From assembly GCF_032884065.1 (NCBI RefSeq), contig NC_088875.1, positions 46,989,235 to 47,053,234 on the forward strand: a DNA stretch of 64,000 nucleotides. The letters are read 5' to 3'. A program made the position numbers and the translations under genes. This DNA is from Artemia franciscana (Eukaryota > Arthropoda > Branchiopoda > Anostraca > Artemiidae). A model generated the notes under the pieces. That model saw only the letters and a program-made list of their open reading frames with translations. It searched no databases and was not told the DNA's origin. Positions 1 to 12,505 of the stretch are shown piece after piece. Positions within the stretch are counted from its first letter, which is position 1, and the number at the start of each line of letters is the position of its first letter.

Positions 1-1135
1 TATATTTGTTTTTTGTTCTTTTTCCCAGGGGTTGTCGTATCGACCCAGTGGTCCTAAAACGTCACGAGAGGACTCTTTCTAACGGAAATTAAAGGTTCAA
101 TTACCCTTCTTAAGTGATCAAAAAATTGGATGGCAACTAGGCCCCCTCCCCTGCTAATTTTTTCCCCAAAGTCACCGGATCAATTCAGCATAGTCGAAAA
201 ATCTAAGAACTATGCCATTGAGGACGACTAAATCCACCGCGAGGGGATCCATGAAAAAGATATTATCATAGCCTAAAAAATATTTTTCTTTAAACTGAAG
301 GTAAGGAGCAACATCAAAACTTAAAAGAAACAGGAACTATTACGCATATGAGGGGTTTAGTCCTCTCTTCAATACCTCACTTCTAGCGCTAAAGTATTTT
401 TAGTAATTTCAAAAGAGCTATTTATTCTAATTAAACAGCCTTAGTGATTCAGGGATCATTCTTAAAAAATTACACCGAATTCGAAGTTTAGCGGAAAGAG
501 CGAGGCATTAACGAGGAGGTGAACCCCCTCATATGCGCAATAAAAATATACGAATATATAGTTCGCTACTCAAGTTAATTCGTAAGTTACGTATATTTGT
601 TACTAATGAAAACTTTCATAAATAAAATCAAAAGTCCTAGTGGCCTTTTTAAGTTATCAAAAAAATTGGAGGGCAACTAGGCCCCCTCCACTGCCCCTCT
701 TTTCTCGAAAGTGTCCGATCAAAATTTTGAGAAAGCCATTTGGCCAAAAAAGTAAAATTAATATGGAAATTATGTTGTCACTATTCTTGTATGGGAGCCA
801 AAATCAAAATCTGGACTAATTCAAAGAAGTTCAGAAATTAAATAAAAAAACAAGTTTTTTCACGGAAAGTAAGGAGCGACATTAAAACTTAAAACGAACA
901 GAAATTATTCAATATATGAAAGGAACTGTCCTCTTCTCCACGCCCTGCTCTTTACGCTAAAGTTCTCACAACTCTACTTCTTAAAGAATAAAAAACTTTA
1001 GCATAAAGAGCGGGGTGTTGACAAGGAGACAGCCCCTTTCATGTACGGAATAATTTCTGTTCATTCTCCTTACATTCAAGTTTTAATTTCGCTCCTTACA
1101 TTCTGTTAAAAAAATGTGTTTTTTATTTATTTAAT
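1..1135 (+). repeat. Interspersed repeat R1, copy A (5' part outside window)
   Basis: R1 is my label for a non-coding repeat of about 1.7 kb found at least eight times here. This copy begins inside the element at TTTCCCAGGGGTTGTCG and runs to the 3' end near CTTACATTC. It holds both foldback modules: roughly 300-560 (GCATATGAGGGGTTTAG side) and 860-1110 (ATATGAAAGGAACTGTC side), each with arms containing TTTACGCTAAAGT or its complement. No protein was seen. Confidence 0.7.
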
Positions 1136-2430
<1,295 letters not shown>

Positions 2431-2448
2431 ATTAAAGAACATCTTTCT

Positions 2449-2646
2449 TTAATAAAGGAGGGGGGTTATGTCCAGATACAGCAAAACTACCTCTGGAATC
2501 CCCATTTGTACTGGAATGACATTCTTTAGGAAAATAAAAGCAAGCAGCATTTTAGGTGATTTCACTCGGATTAACCGAAGTTCGAGATTTTTATGAATGT
2601 CTACATAATTAAATGTAGGATATGCAGCAGAAGTTGAGCCAGACAT
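2449..2646 (-). other. Unrecognised open frame, possible first exon
   Basis: A 65-codon frame starts at an ATG in good context (CAAAATGTC) and begins MSGSTSAAYPTF. Composition is mixed and protein-like rather than repetitive. A possible donor GAG|GTAGTT lies about 50 codons in, before the frame decays into hydrophobic residues. It sits directly beside the Helitron fragment, which may have cut off later exons. I recognise no family. It could equally be chance. Confidence 0.2.
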
Positions 2647-3200
2647 TTTGAATTTATGACACTAATATGATGGGAAAGTAAAGAAGGTGCATTTTCATTT
2701 TGTGTAAAAATCCGGAAAATGTGTATTCGATTGAAGATTGATTTTAAATTGAGCTTAGAAACAAAGCAACAACCCCATACAAATAAAACTGCGTTTAAAA
2801 CTTAATTATGGAATTTTAAGCTATGCAACGTGAATTACAACCAATAACTTGAAGGAACCTTTGCCATGTAATCTTTGGGCTTGCTAAACAAAAATTTACC
2901 CTTTTTTGTGAAAACTGTCGATCTTACTGGAATCTGTTTCCTTCGCAACTCCCATAGGCCATAAAATCCTAGAAGTTTAAGTCAAAAAGGCAAAAATCAA
3001 TCACCAGTTCGATCACTCAGTTTTTAGTTTAATCAATAACTTTAAAAATGCTGTTCTAGGGAATATTTTCAAAGAGGATGTGTTTAACTTATTACATTGG
3101 CATTTCACTAGGTAATGTGTGTTTAAAAATTCTCGCTTGATGTGCTTCTTCAGCAAGTTTTTGACAGTGAATGTCTATTGATTAGAGACACTTCTGGATA

Positions 3201-3290
3201 GCAAAGATCTTTGCGCAAGCTGGGATCGAACCATGGAACATGCATATGCAGGCACAGATTAATTCTTTGTCCCGCCATAGGGCAAGTAGA
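3201..3290 (-). repeat. tRNA-like (SINE-type) fragment
   Basis: The minus strand has a perfect RNA polymerase III B box, GGTTCGATCCC (3232-3222). About 45 bases upstream is a degenerate A-box-like stretch, CTATGGCGGGACAAAG. The ends do not form an acceptor stem, so it is not a functional tRNA. A tRNA-derived SINE head is the best guess. The 14-bp palindrome GCAAAGATCTTTGC lies at 3201-3214. Confidence 0.35.
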
Positions 3291-3426
3291 AACTGAAAAT
3301 TAGATCGAATTCTATTTTTTTTTCACAATTTGAAGAACTAGTTAAAAGATAATGTTTCAAGCGTAAAACTACCACAAACAACAATCAACAAATAATGAAA
3401 CTCAAAACGAACAGAAACTATACCTA

Positions 3427-3504
3427 CGTTGCCCGGGCAACGTGAAGTGTTGCGGCAACCTTTGTCCGGCTTCGTCGGCTAAAGTGTTGCGAGAGCAACA
3501 CTTT
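3427..3504. repeat. GC-rich hairpin cluster
   Basis: CGTTGCCCGGGCAACG (3427-3442) is a perfect palindrome. AAAGTGTTGC, loop GAGA, GCAACACTTT (3481-3504) is a 10-bp stem. The second hairpin recurs inverted near 5625-5645, so it belongs to a dispersed repeat. Confidence 0.6.
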
Positions 3505-3525
3505 GGTTTTGTTTCTTCGCTATCG

Positions 3526-4165
3526 ATCAGTAATCACATGATCAAAGGCTATTCCTCAGCGTTGAAAAAACAACAACAAAATAGTATCGAAAGAAGGGAC
3601 TAAACTGACTTTGCAGCCAGTTGAACTTTATCCTTTTCAATCGTAGACATCGTGACGGATGAAAACTCGGAACAATATCTTATATAATCTAGTTGGTATT
3701 ATAAAGCTCTCCCCAACTTTTCAGGATCAAAATACCATAGATGACATTCTATTAATTATTATGAAACTATCTCATTGTTTTACATTCTCGTTTGTGCTTG
3801 TTTCTTCACTATTCTTTCTTCACGGTTAAATGATGAAGTTGTCAGCCTATCGAAGTTCTTAAAACGGTATGTTCTAACAAGAATGTAATCAGTTATCACA
3901 TGACCAAAGGCTATTCTTCAGCGTTGAAAAAACAACAACTACAAAATAATATCGAAAGAAGGGACTTAATTGACTTTGCAGCCAGTTGAACTTTATTCTT
4001 TTCAATCGTAGACATCGTGACGGATGAAAACTTGGAACAGTATCTTATTTAATCTAGTTGGTATTATAAAGCTATCCGTAACTTTTCAGGATTAAAACAC
4101 AATAGGTGACACTAATTATTACGAAGCTGCCTCATTGTTTTACGTTATCGTTTGTACCCGTTGTG
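3526..4165. repeat. Two-unit tandem duplication, period about 360 bp
   Basis: The unit starting TCAGTAATCACATGA (3526) recurs at 3886 as TCAGTTATCACATGA and stays alignable for about 275 bp through CATTGTTTTAC. Differences are scattered substitutions and small indels, so the duplication is old. No coding content. Confidence 0.8.
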
Positions 4166-4245
4166 CAAACACTTAATTCTGTCAGATTTAAAGAGATCGA
4201 GCACAATGTGCACCAATTTGCACAAATTTCCAACCCAAAGTCAAC

Positions 4246-4815
4246 AGATTCTTACTTACAAGTCCCTCTCCCGTGATAGGCATCAAGTTCACCGGAAACA
4301 AATAAATGGGTACACCAACTAGCAAAAGTTGCAAACCCCTCATCGCTGAAGATGATTGTACCCCAACAGCCGATTATTACTTACAAATCCCCTACATGTC
4401 TTACCACTGGAACCAAATTGGTTTAACCATCAAATACACCGGAAACAAATAATAGGTGTACCAACTAGCAAAAGTGGCAAACCCCTTTTTGTGAAGATGA
4501 CTATGAGCTAACAGCCGTTTCTCGCCTAAAGTGAACCGATTCTTATTTATAAGTCCCTCTCCCGTGATAGGCATCAAGTTCACCGGAAACAAATAAATGG
4601 GTACACCAACTAACCTAGTTGCAAACGCCTCATCGTTGAAGTTCACTGTAGCCTAACAGCAGATTAGCATTTACAGGTCCCCTACATGTCTTACCACTGG
4701 AACCAAATTGGTTTTACCATCAAATACACTGGAAACAAATAATAAATACACCAACTAGCAAAAGTTGCTAACCCCTCATTGTCTTAGGTGATTATTACCT
4801 AATAGCTAACAAGTC
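4246..4815. repeat. Tandem repeat, two 290-bp units of two sub-units
   Basis: Blocks beginning near 4246, 4375, 4540 and 4665 share CACCGGAAACAAATAA, TACACCAACTAGCAAAAG and GCAAACCCCT. Alternate blocks are closest, giving a two-sub-unit higher-order period near 290 bp. Reading frames across it are shadows of the repeat. Confidence 0.75.
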
Positions 4816-5754
4816 CTCCATATGTCTCACAATTTGTATCAGCCTAGATTTAGTTTCAGTGTGTACCTTACTACTGAAGTTGTCAACCCCTTGAAACTTT
4901 CAAACAGGTATACCTCATGAAGGAATTTTTGTACCAAAAAATGGATGTCATATACTTTAATCAGCTCATTAAGAGCTATCGATTGCCGTCGAAAAAAAAA
5001 TTCTATCTGTCTTAGTTCAAAAGTTTCTAACGTCACCACTTAGAAAGGAGCAACGGATAAGCTCCAATTTCTTTAGCAATGAGAGAACTTTTAAAGTTTA
5101 GTAGGCACATGTGATACCATTTCTCTACCACAATCCCAAGTCCGAAAAACTGAACGATAAACTCAGCTGAAATCACGAACAGAAATGGATAGAAAAGATA
5201 GATGGCAGCACTTTCGGACCCGTAGGAAAATGCCACATTTTTGCTTCTGTAATTTTTTCTATTTATCACTCAAAGAAGATATATTGGCCGTGGGGCCGGG
5301 TAACTGCCGCATATATTTAACACTTACAGATTTTAGTCCATCTTCAATTTGAAAGTGATGCCTGCCTGCTTGCCTGCTAGAACGGAGCTTCCCACTCGAA
5401 AGCAGAAACATGCTTTGATGAAACGAAAGCTTGGCTGCACAACTTCAGACACTCCTCTCCGACATAGGCTATATAAATCCACTTCACTTCGCACATCATA
5501 GGCTCTGGCTCGTGGAAACTTTCCGTAAAAACCGCAAAGGTTAGACCCTTACCAGTTTCCAAGATTAAACTGAGATCGGCGACATAGGAAAAAGAACAAA
5601 AAAAAAAAAAAACGGGACAAAACCAAAGTATTGCTCTCGCAACACAATTACAATAAATAATCAAGTCAAACTCAGAACGATCAGCAGAAACTAAGAGGAG
5701 TTGGATAGATGCCCCCCCAACCTTTCCTTTTAAAGACCAGAAAATAATTTGCAC
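4816..5754 (-). other. Minus-strand open frames without recognised product
   Basis: Three adjacent frames (5754-5377, 5269-5033, 5039-4839) have mixed composition, for example GKGLTFAVFTESFHEPEP near 5550. A run of T on the minus strand before CCTATGTCG could be a splice acceptor. I recognise no family. Part of it (5625-5645) is a dispersed hairpin repeat, so a decayed transposon is as likely as an exon. Confidence 0.2.
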
Positions 5755-8574
5755 TTTACTGAAAACAATCTTTATTTCAAGTCATGTGTTTTTATTTCAC
5801 ACACTCAAGCTCTTGGTCTGACAAGACCAGTTTCTTTCTGCATTTGTACTCGGTGATAATCAGATTACCGTGAGAGAGTAGACGACATACACGACAATAT
5901 AGGTTTATTTTAACTAAATGTTTTAGTTGATATTTTGTTTAGGTCTGGTTATGTTAGAAACCATTGAATATAATGTGTTCTAGGGGCCTAATTTCCATAG
6001 TTTTCTATTGTAGTTTCTATAATTTTATTACTAAAGTATTTCATTTTCATCATACTTAGGTGTATTTCATTTGGATTCGCCTATCTCACTTCTTGAGTGT
6101 GGTGGCTACAACAGATTAGTGCCTTTTTGAAGATTAGCAATAGGAAAGTTCTTAAACAGTGTCATAACAGGGGGGAGTTAGCGGAGGAGTTAAGGAGGGT
6201 CCAAGGTCGAAGCCTCTAAGGAGGTGCGAAACAGAGGGTTTTTTGAATTCTATGATCTTCTGATATTTTGTGGGTGGAGGGGTGGGGAGCTGAAAACCCT
6301 AGCTATGCCCACCTCTAACTAAAAATTAACTTTAACTGATGGCGTGGAAGAAAAAGTGCATGAAACTCGCGTAAAACCTTGTTGTCTACTGTACGATATA
6401 AGTTTTACGCCTCCAGGAAAATCATAGTGAAATGCATAAAACTTCGAATATTGGATCCTAAAATGGCCTTTCCCTGCTTCAAACTGCTGTTCCCTCCTGC
6501 GTATTTTGATTCTTTTAAATCTAACATCTTAAGCTCTCTGAAGAAGATATAACTGAATCCAACAATTCATTCTCCTTTGTTCTCCTTAGTTAATTAAATA
6601 ATTGTACCGTCTGTTCTTTCAAGTTTATCATCTGTCCTTGGTAACATCCGAGAAGATTTGTTTTTTTCGAAAATGAAGGTAAAATTCACTCTCACGTAAA
6701 AACAAGTCAAATTATGTAAAACATTTGACAATAAATGACGAAATTCCTTATTTCCCCCTCTAAATTGTTTCATGGTATTTTTGTCTATTATCTTATTCTC
6801 ATTTCATCTCTCTTTACTCATACTTAAATGGAATTTGTTTTCCTAATTAAATGCAAACTAATTTATGGCCACAGAAACAAGTTAAATTATGTAAGGGTAT
6901 CCCACGTGGTAACGAGTTAAGCTATTTTCTGTTGAGTTAACCAAATATATTTTACGTTTAAATACTGCTTGATAGTACGCTTATGTAGGAATGTCTTTTA
7001 ATCAAAATTTGACAGTTATCTAGGCATAGGAACAAGTTGTAAGCGTTCATTTGTTCCTTGAAAATATATTATGCTATGACACGTTTAAAGCTCAAAACCA
7101 AAGCAACAGAATTTGCTTTTTCCTTCTTTTGACAAAATTTAAATCGTTGTTTTGTCAAAATATCTTATTATCAGTGTGCCAAATTGTCAAACAGATTTAC
7201 TGACAATATTGACAGTCGCTAACGCCTTTTAGTGCGTTAAAGTTTCAACTTCGTCTTCAGTTTGCCCTCGGGAAATTGTCATCACTACCTCAAGTTGGTG
7301 AATACTCCACATGGGTATACGCCCAGTTAAAGAGTAACTAAAATGTTGGGGGTTGGTCGGACTGAGACCTGTCTGTTATGTATAATCCCATGAAATGTTA
7401 TGAAGAGAGTTGATCAATGTGAGGCCAATTATGTTACAGTATTTCACCCAGATGTTCAGAGCTGCTTGATTCCGTCAGCTAGTGCTTGGCATCTTTTACG
7501 AGTAAAAGAGAATGACAAATAGCATCCTTGACAATCAGCCATTTACAATGCCGGATTCAGAAGGAGAGCTCCTTCTTCAGAGAACGGAGAACGACCTCAG
7601 ATTCAGGGAATGACTTGGCGATGGAAGTGCAGGAGCTGGGTTTCGTTTTTATACTACTACAAACAAAGTCATTTTCAAATGAGGATTAATACAATCCCGC
7701 TTTGCTGCAACTATATTCCGAATCCTATATTTAGTATCACAGTACCATCAGTCTAAGCTCTAACAAGGTTCATTTCTAAACAAGAAGCGGGTGCTTTTAC
7801 GGTGAGTTTGGCCGAATTGCAAGGAGAAGCAAGGGGCAGACAAAGGTAGACTGGTCGAACTTGCTCAAGCAGACTACATCGTGGTAACCGATACATTGTT
7901 CAGGCATAAGTCCTTATACATTATGATTCGAATGTCCAGAGATTTTTTACCTATTTACCAGTTCTTGTTTTCAGGAGCTAGTAATGTTGAGTACACAGAG
8001 GACCTGAGGCCTGTTTAAAAGATGATTCGGATCTGTTCTTGGTAAAAGTCTTTATGGAAATTAGACTAGCTGTGAGCAAACGCAAGAGACTGCCTAAGAA
8101 CAATCGAGGTCGACCGTCCTCAGAGACCCATCAGGGAATGAAAAACATTGTCTTAAACTTATAAACCAGCTCAGCATCCTAGAACAGAACTATCTCAATT
8201 AATCATCAGCAGACAAAAGCTGCCACAAACCTCTCTCCTCCTCTACGTCGTCTCGAAAACCTATGCAGGTGTTAACTTAGAGTCTCCTGGGAAAGAATAT
8301 ATCATTGGAGCAAGGACAGATCCAATACTAGCAGAGACTATAAAGAAGGTCCTTATCGGCTGGCTCACTATTCAAAACACTTTTTTTTAATTTGCCTAAT
8401 TTACAGTTTTGCGCGATCAAATTTGCTTTTGTATCGGAGTATCTAGATTTTTTTTTCTTTTAGCGATGTTTTATCATATATTCGTGTATGTTTAAATATG
8501 TTTTATAGCCTGTTATAATATTGCTTTATGTAAGTGACTTTTATGCCGTACTGTTTACTATGCATCGGCAGATA
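5755..8574. other. Intergenic, nothing recognised
   Basis: No supported gene or structural RNA. About 7200-8380 is somewhat richer in GC than its surroundings and could hold remains of a transposon, but every frame is broken early. Confidence 0.4.
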
Positions 8575-8875
8575 TCTATATATATAAAAATAAGTTGTTT
8601 GTGTGTCGACTGACGTCATGTTTGTGTGTCCACTGACGTCATGTTTGTCGACTGACGTCATTATAAGGATTGAGCTGTATGTCGTCATGAAGTTGTCTGT
8701 CGACTGACGTCATGTTTGTTATGACGAATCACTAGAATAATGAGGTATAGATCTGAATATGGAAGAATGTTGTATATTCGCAAGTTATACGTAGTTAAAA
8801 ACATATATATATCTATCTATATTCACAGGTGGGACACAGGGACACAACTACAATGGCATGTAACTAATATGGCGC

Positions 8876-9045
8876 GAAAAAAGCTAAAAAAAAGAAAACA
8901 CCTAAAAAGAAAAAAACTTAAAAAAGGAAAAAAATAAAAAAGGTAAGAAACTAAAAAGAAAAAAAGCTAAAAAAAACTAAAAAAGCTGCAAAACTAAAAA
9001 AAAGAAAAACTAAAAAAGAAAAACTAAGAAAAAACTATAATAAAA
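8876..9045 (+). repeat. A-rich minisatellite inside Helitron H2
   Basis: Imperfect repeats of AAAAAAGCTAAAAAA and ACTAAAAAAG. On the element's own sense strand this is the same kind of sequence as the larger tract at 57599-58310 in Helitron copy 2, so it seems to be carried by the family. Confidence 0.7.
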
Positions 9046-9124
9046 TAAAATATATAAAAATAAGTTGTATGTATGCATGTTTGTTTGTTTGTGGGTTTGC
9101 ATATGACGTCATTATAAGTATATA

Positions 9125-9445
9125 AGGCTTTGTATATGACGTCAGGTCATAGATGACACGACCGGGACACCGGGACACACATGACGACCGGGACACAGGG
9201 AATATAAATGACGACCGGGACACTCAAAGAGAAATTACAGACCGGGACACCGGGACACAAATGACGACCGGGACACCTGGACACAGGGAATATAAATGAC
9301 GACCGGGACACTCAAAGAGAAATTACAGACTGGGACACCGGAAGACAAATGACGACCAGGACACAGGGAATATAAATGACGACCGGGACACAGGGACACA
9401 ACTACAACGGGGACGCCGGGGGGCACAGGGGGATATATAAATGAC
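9125..9445 (+). repeat. GACGACCGGGACAC minisatellite inside Helitron H2
   Basis: Irregular repeats of GACCGGGACAC alternate with GGAATATAAATGACGA and CTCAAAGAGAAATTACAG. The same array occurs in the opposite window orientation, but the same orientation relative to its element, at 34925-35160. Confidence 0.85.
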
Positions 9446-9662
9446 GAAGGGGACACTGGGAATGTTTGATTAGCAATCACCATCAACAAAACTCAAGGGC
9501 AATCATTAGAATAATGAGGTATAGATCTGAATACGGATTGTTTTTCCCATGGACAATTATATGTTGCATGTTCAAGAGTCGGTAAACCTGACAATCTATT
9601 TATATGCACAGACGATGGGACAGCGAAGAATGTTGTATATTCGCAAGTTTTACATAGTTAAA

Positions 9663-9701
<39 letters not shown>

Positions 9702-9705
9702 TAGC

Positions 9706-9736
9706 TGTTGGGGTGGCGCTTCGCGCCATCCCAACA
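9706..9736 (-). repeat. Helitron H1 3'-terminal hairpin
   Basis: TGTTGGGGTGGCG pairs with CGCCATCCCAACA with one mismatch, directly before terminal CTAG. Hairpins at this position mark the replication terminus in Helitrons. Confidence 0.9.
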
Positions 9737-9746
9737 CCTAGTTGGT

Positions 9747-10590
9747 GGGGCGCTTCGCGCCCCCCCAAGCCCCCCCGCGCGCGTAAGTCGTTACGCGCCA
9801 TATTAGTTACGCGCCATTGTAGTTGTGTCCCTATGTCCCACCTGTGAATATAGATAGATTTATATATGTGTTTCAAGCTACGTAAAAATTGCGAATATAC
9901 AACATTCTTGGCTTTCCCATTATCTGTGCATATACAAAGCCGTATGTACTAATAATGACGTCATATGCAAACGCTCTTTTTACAAACAAACAAACATGCA
10001 TACACACAACTAGTTTTTATATAGATAGATAGATAGATAGATACAATACAAATTAACTGCGTAAAACTTGCGAATATACAACATTCTTCGCTGTCCAATT
10101 GTCGCTGCATATAAATAGATTGTCAAGTTTACCGACCCTCGAACATGCAACGTACAATTGTCCATAGTGGGGCGCTTCGCGCCCCCCCAAGCCCCCCCGC
10201 GCGCGTAAGTCGTTACGCGCATTATTAGTTACGTGCCATTGTAGTTGTGTCCCTGTGTCCCACCTGTGAATATAGATAGATTTATATATGTGTTTCAAAC
10301 TACGTAAAACTTGCGAATATACAACATTCTTGGCTTTCCCATTGTCTGTGCATATACAAAGCCTTATATACTAATAATGACGTCATATGCAAACGCTCTT
10401 TTTACAAACAAACAAACATGCATACACACAACTCGTTTTTATATAGATAGATAGATAGATAGATAGATACAATACAAATTAACTGCGTAAAACTTGCGAA
10501 TATACAACATTCTTCGCTGTCAAATTGTCGCTACATATAAATAGATTGTCAGGTTTACCGACCCTCGAACATGCAACGTACAATTGTCCA
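9747..10590 (-). repeat. Tandem duplication of the Helitron 3' module (about 422 bp x 2)
   Basis: 9747-10164 and 10169-10590 are nearly the same sequence, offset 422-426 bp. Each has the GGGGCGCTTCGCGCCCC hairpin, TACGCGCCAT repeats, a GATA microsatellite (10021-10042 and 10443-10468), a 5'-end-like motif ATATAAAAACNAGTTGTG and the last codons of the helicase. Only the outer unit has the complete terminal hairpin and CTAG. Confidence 0.85.
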
Positions 10591-11070
10591 TGGGAAAAAC
10601 AATCAGTATTAAGATCTATACCACATTTTTCTAATGATTGACCTTGAGCTTTGTTAATGGTGATTGCAAATGCTAATCGAATTGGGAATTGCAATCTTTT
10701 ATATTGAAAAGGCCCTGTCAAGATTGTGGCCTCTATTAGGTTTTCCATTGTTTTTTTTACGGCAAGTCGCGTGCCATTGCAAAGCTTTGGTGGGTTGATA
10801 TTTCTTAAAAGTATTATTGGTACGCCTATTTTTAGTTGTAGCACGTGTGGTGGAAACCCTGAAAGATCTATGGAATTTAAAAATTCAGATGGATAATTAA
10901 CCGCTTCATTTGGTTCAAAAACTGTGTCGACTGACTTGTAAAGGACTGCCTGGTCTCGAATCTTGGTCAAAACAATATTGTTGATTTCGTGGACGTCTAT
11001 ATTTTTGGGTGCGAGAATCGCTCTTTCACTTAGCCACTTATTATTTTTATAATTTTTTAGAATTTCGGAA
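10479..11070 (-). pseudogene. Helitron H1 helicase, C-terminal part
   Basis: This continues the PIF1-like helicase after the frame break near 11075. It includes the late SF1 helicase motifs, [15 protein letters not shown] and [14 protein letters not shown], and ends VVYSQVLRS. Between the GPF and KRLQFPIR blocks it lacks 19 residues present in copy 2. The 57-bp loss lies between two AAAAGGC repeats, so it looks like a microhomology deletion. The first Met of the open frame is at 10970, but similarity continues upstream. Confidence 0.85.
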
Positions 11071-12505
11071 ATACCTTTTTTTCAATCAATTCATTTTTCG
11101 ACGTCACTAAATTACAGAAATCAGCAGGTAGTTGTATACGTCCTGAAATTGAGTCTACTGGGAGCTTTCCGTTTCCAATTGCCAGCAATTGATCTGAATA
11201 TGTTTGACCAGAGTCATCGTTTTGCAATCGGACACGCATATTTGTAGTTAATTTTAATATTTTTACGTGTGCCCATAAATTAGAATTTTTCAGGCAAGCA
11301 TTTATTTCGTCTGCAGGATTTGATCTAGGTATTATAGGTAATGTTTGCCTGAAATCTCCCGCAAGCAATATTAATGTGCTGCCAAAGGGTTTCGACTTGC
11401 CTCTCAAATCTTTCAAGCATTGATCCAGAGCCTCGAGCGATTTTTTGTGTGCCATTGTGCACTCATCCCAAATAATAAGTTTGCATTGCTGCAATACTTT
11501 ACCCATCCCAGATGATTTGGAAATATTGCACGTGGGAGTTTCTGTAGAATGCAAATTCAGAGGCAATTTCAAAAAGGAATGAGCAGTTCTTCCACCAGGC
11601 AGCAATGTTGTGGCTATTCCGGACGACGCCATTGCCAACGCTATATCATTTTTTGATCGAATTGATGCCAGAATCAGTTTTATCACAAACGTTTTACCAG
11701 TACCTCCTGGCGCATCCAAAAAGAAAATTTCTCCAACGTTGTTATCGACACAATGCATTATCGTATCATAAATGTCTTTTTGTTCCGACGTTAACTTGGA
11801 AATGTTATTTTGTACATACGACAATATATCACTCGTACTGTAACTTTGTTCATGATCCAATTCTACATATGTCGAAACAGCAGCGATACGGTTAGGTGAA
11901 GGCATTCCCAAATCCTGAAGAGGTTTGTTTGCCATACGTACGCACAAATCTTCTATGATAACTAAAGTGTAGTTATAAATTTCTGATGTAAAATCAAAAG
12001 TCATATCTGACGTCTCTAACTGTTTTCGATGGAGTATATCTTCGGACATTTTTGACTTATATTTTTCCCATAACTCTGTAGGAGCTGATGGAGAACAAGT
12101 TGTTAAAATGATGCTAAACAATGCACGAATTTGACTTGGGGTTGACGTTTCGCACGCGTCATTGATGCAGTTATCCCAGTGTTGGTCATTCTCCAATAAA
12201 TTCAGAGCTTGGCATGCACTACGGTAAGTGTCATGTATAGTACCGTTTACAGTTCTCAAATACTCAAAGGATGTCGGACCGGGTACATTCACCAAAAGCA
12301 GGCGTAGAAAGAAGCATTCATGTTGATTGGGGTGAACGGTGTAGAGTCTTCCTATCGTGGTATCTTTGAAGATGGTAGGTTGGCCGTCGACTGACTTACC
12401 CTGTTTTCGACGTTCAAATACTTTATTTTTAGTATTCCACGTGTAATACGAAGGCACTTCAGTATACAGCAGTTTTTTTGCAAAAGAATCATTTTTGCAA
12501 AGCAA
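11057..12505 (-). pseudogene. Helitron H1 PIF1-like helicase, N-terminal part
   Basis: A 482-codon open stretch. Walker A is DAPGGTGKT (about residue 265 of this stretch), Walker B is IIWDECTMAHKK, and the Q-containing motif III is LLAGDFRQTLP. These define a PIF1-type SF1B helicase, which unwinds DNA during rolling-circle transposition in the nucleus. The frame is cut from Rep upstream by loss of one G in a C-G-A8 context (copy 2 keeps it). Downstream it runs out after NELIEKK because of indels in a T run. Confidence 0.92.

Larger units (their letters stand above)
8575..9700 (+). mobile_element. Non-autonomous Helitron H2, 5' part (outer element of a nest)
   Basis: The element opens A|TCTATATATATAAAAATAAG, the 5' TC end shared with the other copies. 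It then carries four TGACGTCA sites, an A-rich minisatellite (8876-9045), a second internal 5'-end-like motif (about 9046), a CCGGGACAC minisatellite and a decayed plus-strand end of the helicase frame (about 9465-9660). It stops inside a TA tract where Helitron H1 is inserted. The other part of the same element resumes at 15084. Rejoined across H1 it is about 1.3 kb and has no intact gene. Confidence 0.8.

Noticed and set aside
3201..3290. Functional tRNA gene
   Set aside because: It has a B box but no matching acceptor stem and a poor A box.
8740..8937. Lys-rich frame in Helitron H2
   Set aside because: It translates the A-rich minisatellite and terminal Helitron sequence and has no protein features.
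9035..9489. Pro/Val/Ser-rich frames, also at 34918-35160
   Set aside because: They translate the CCGGGACAC minisatellite.
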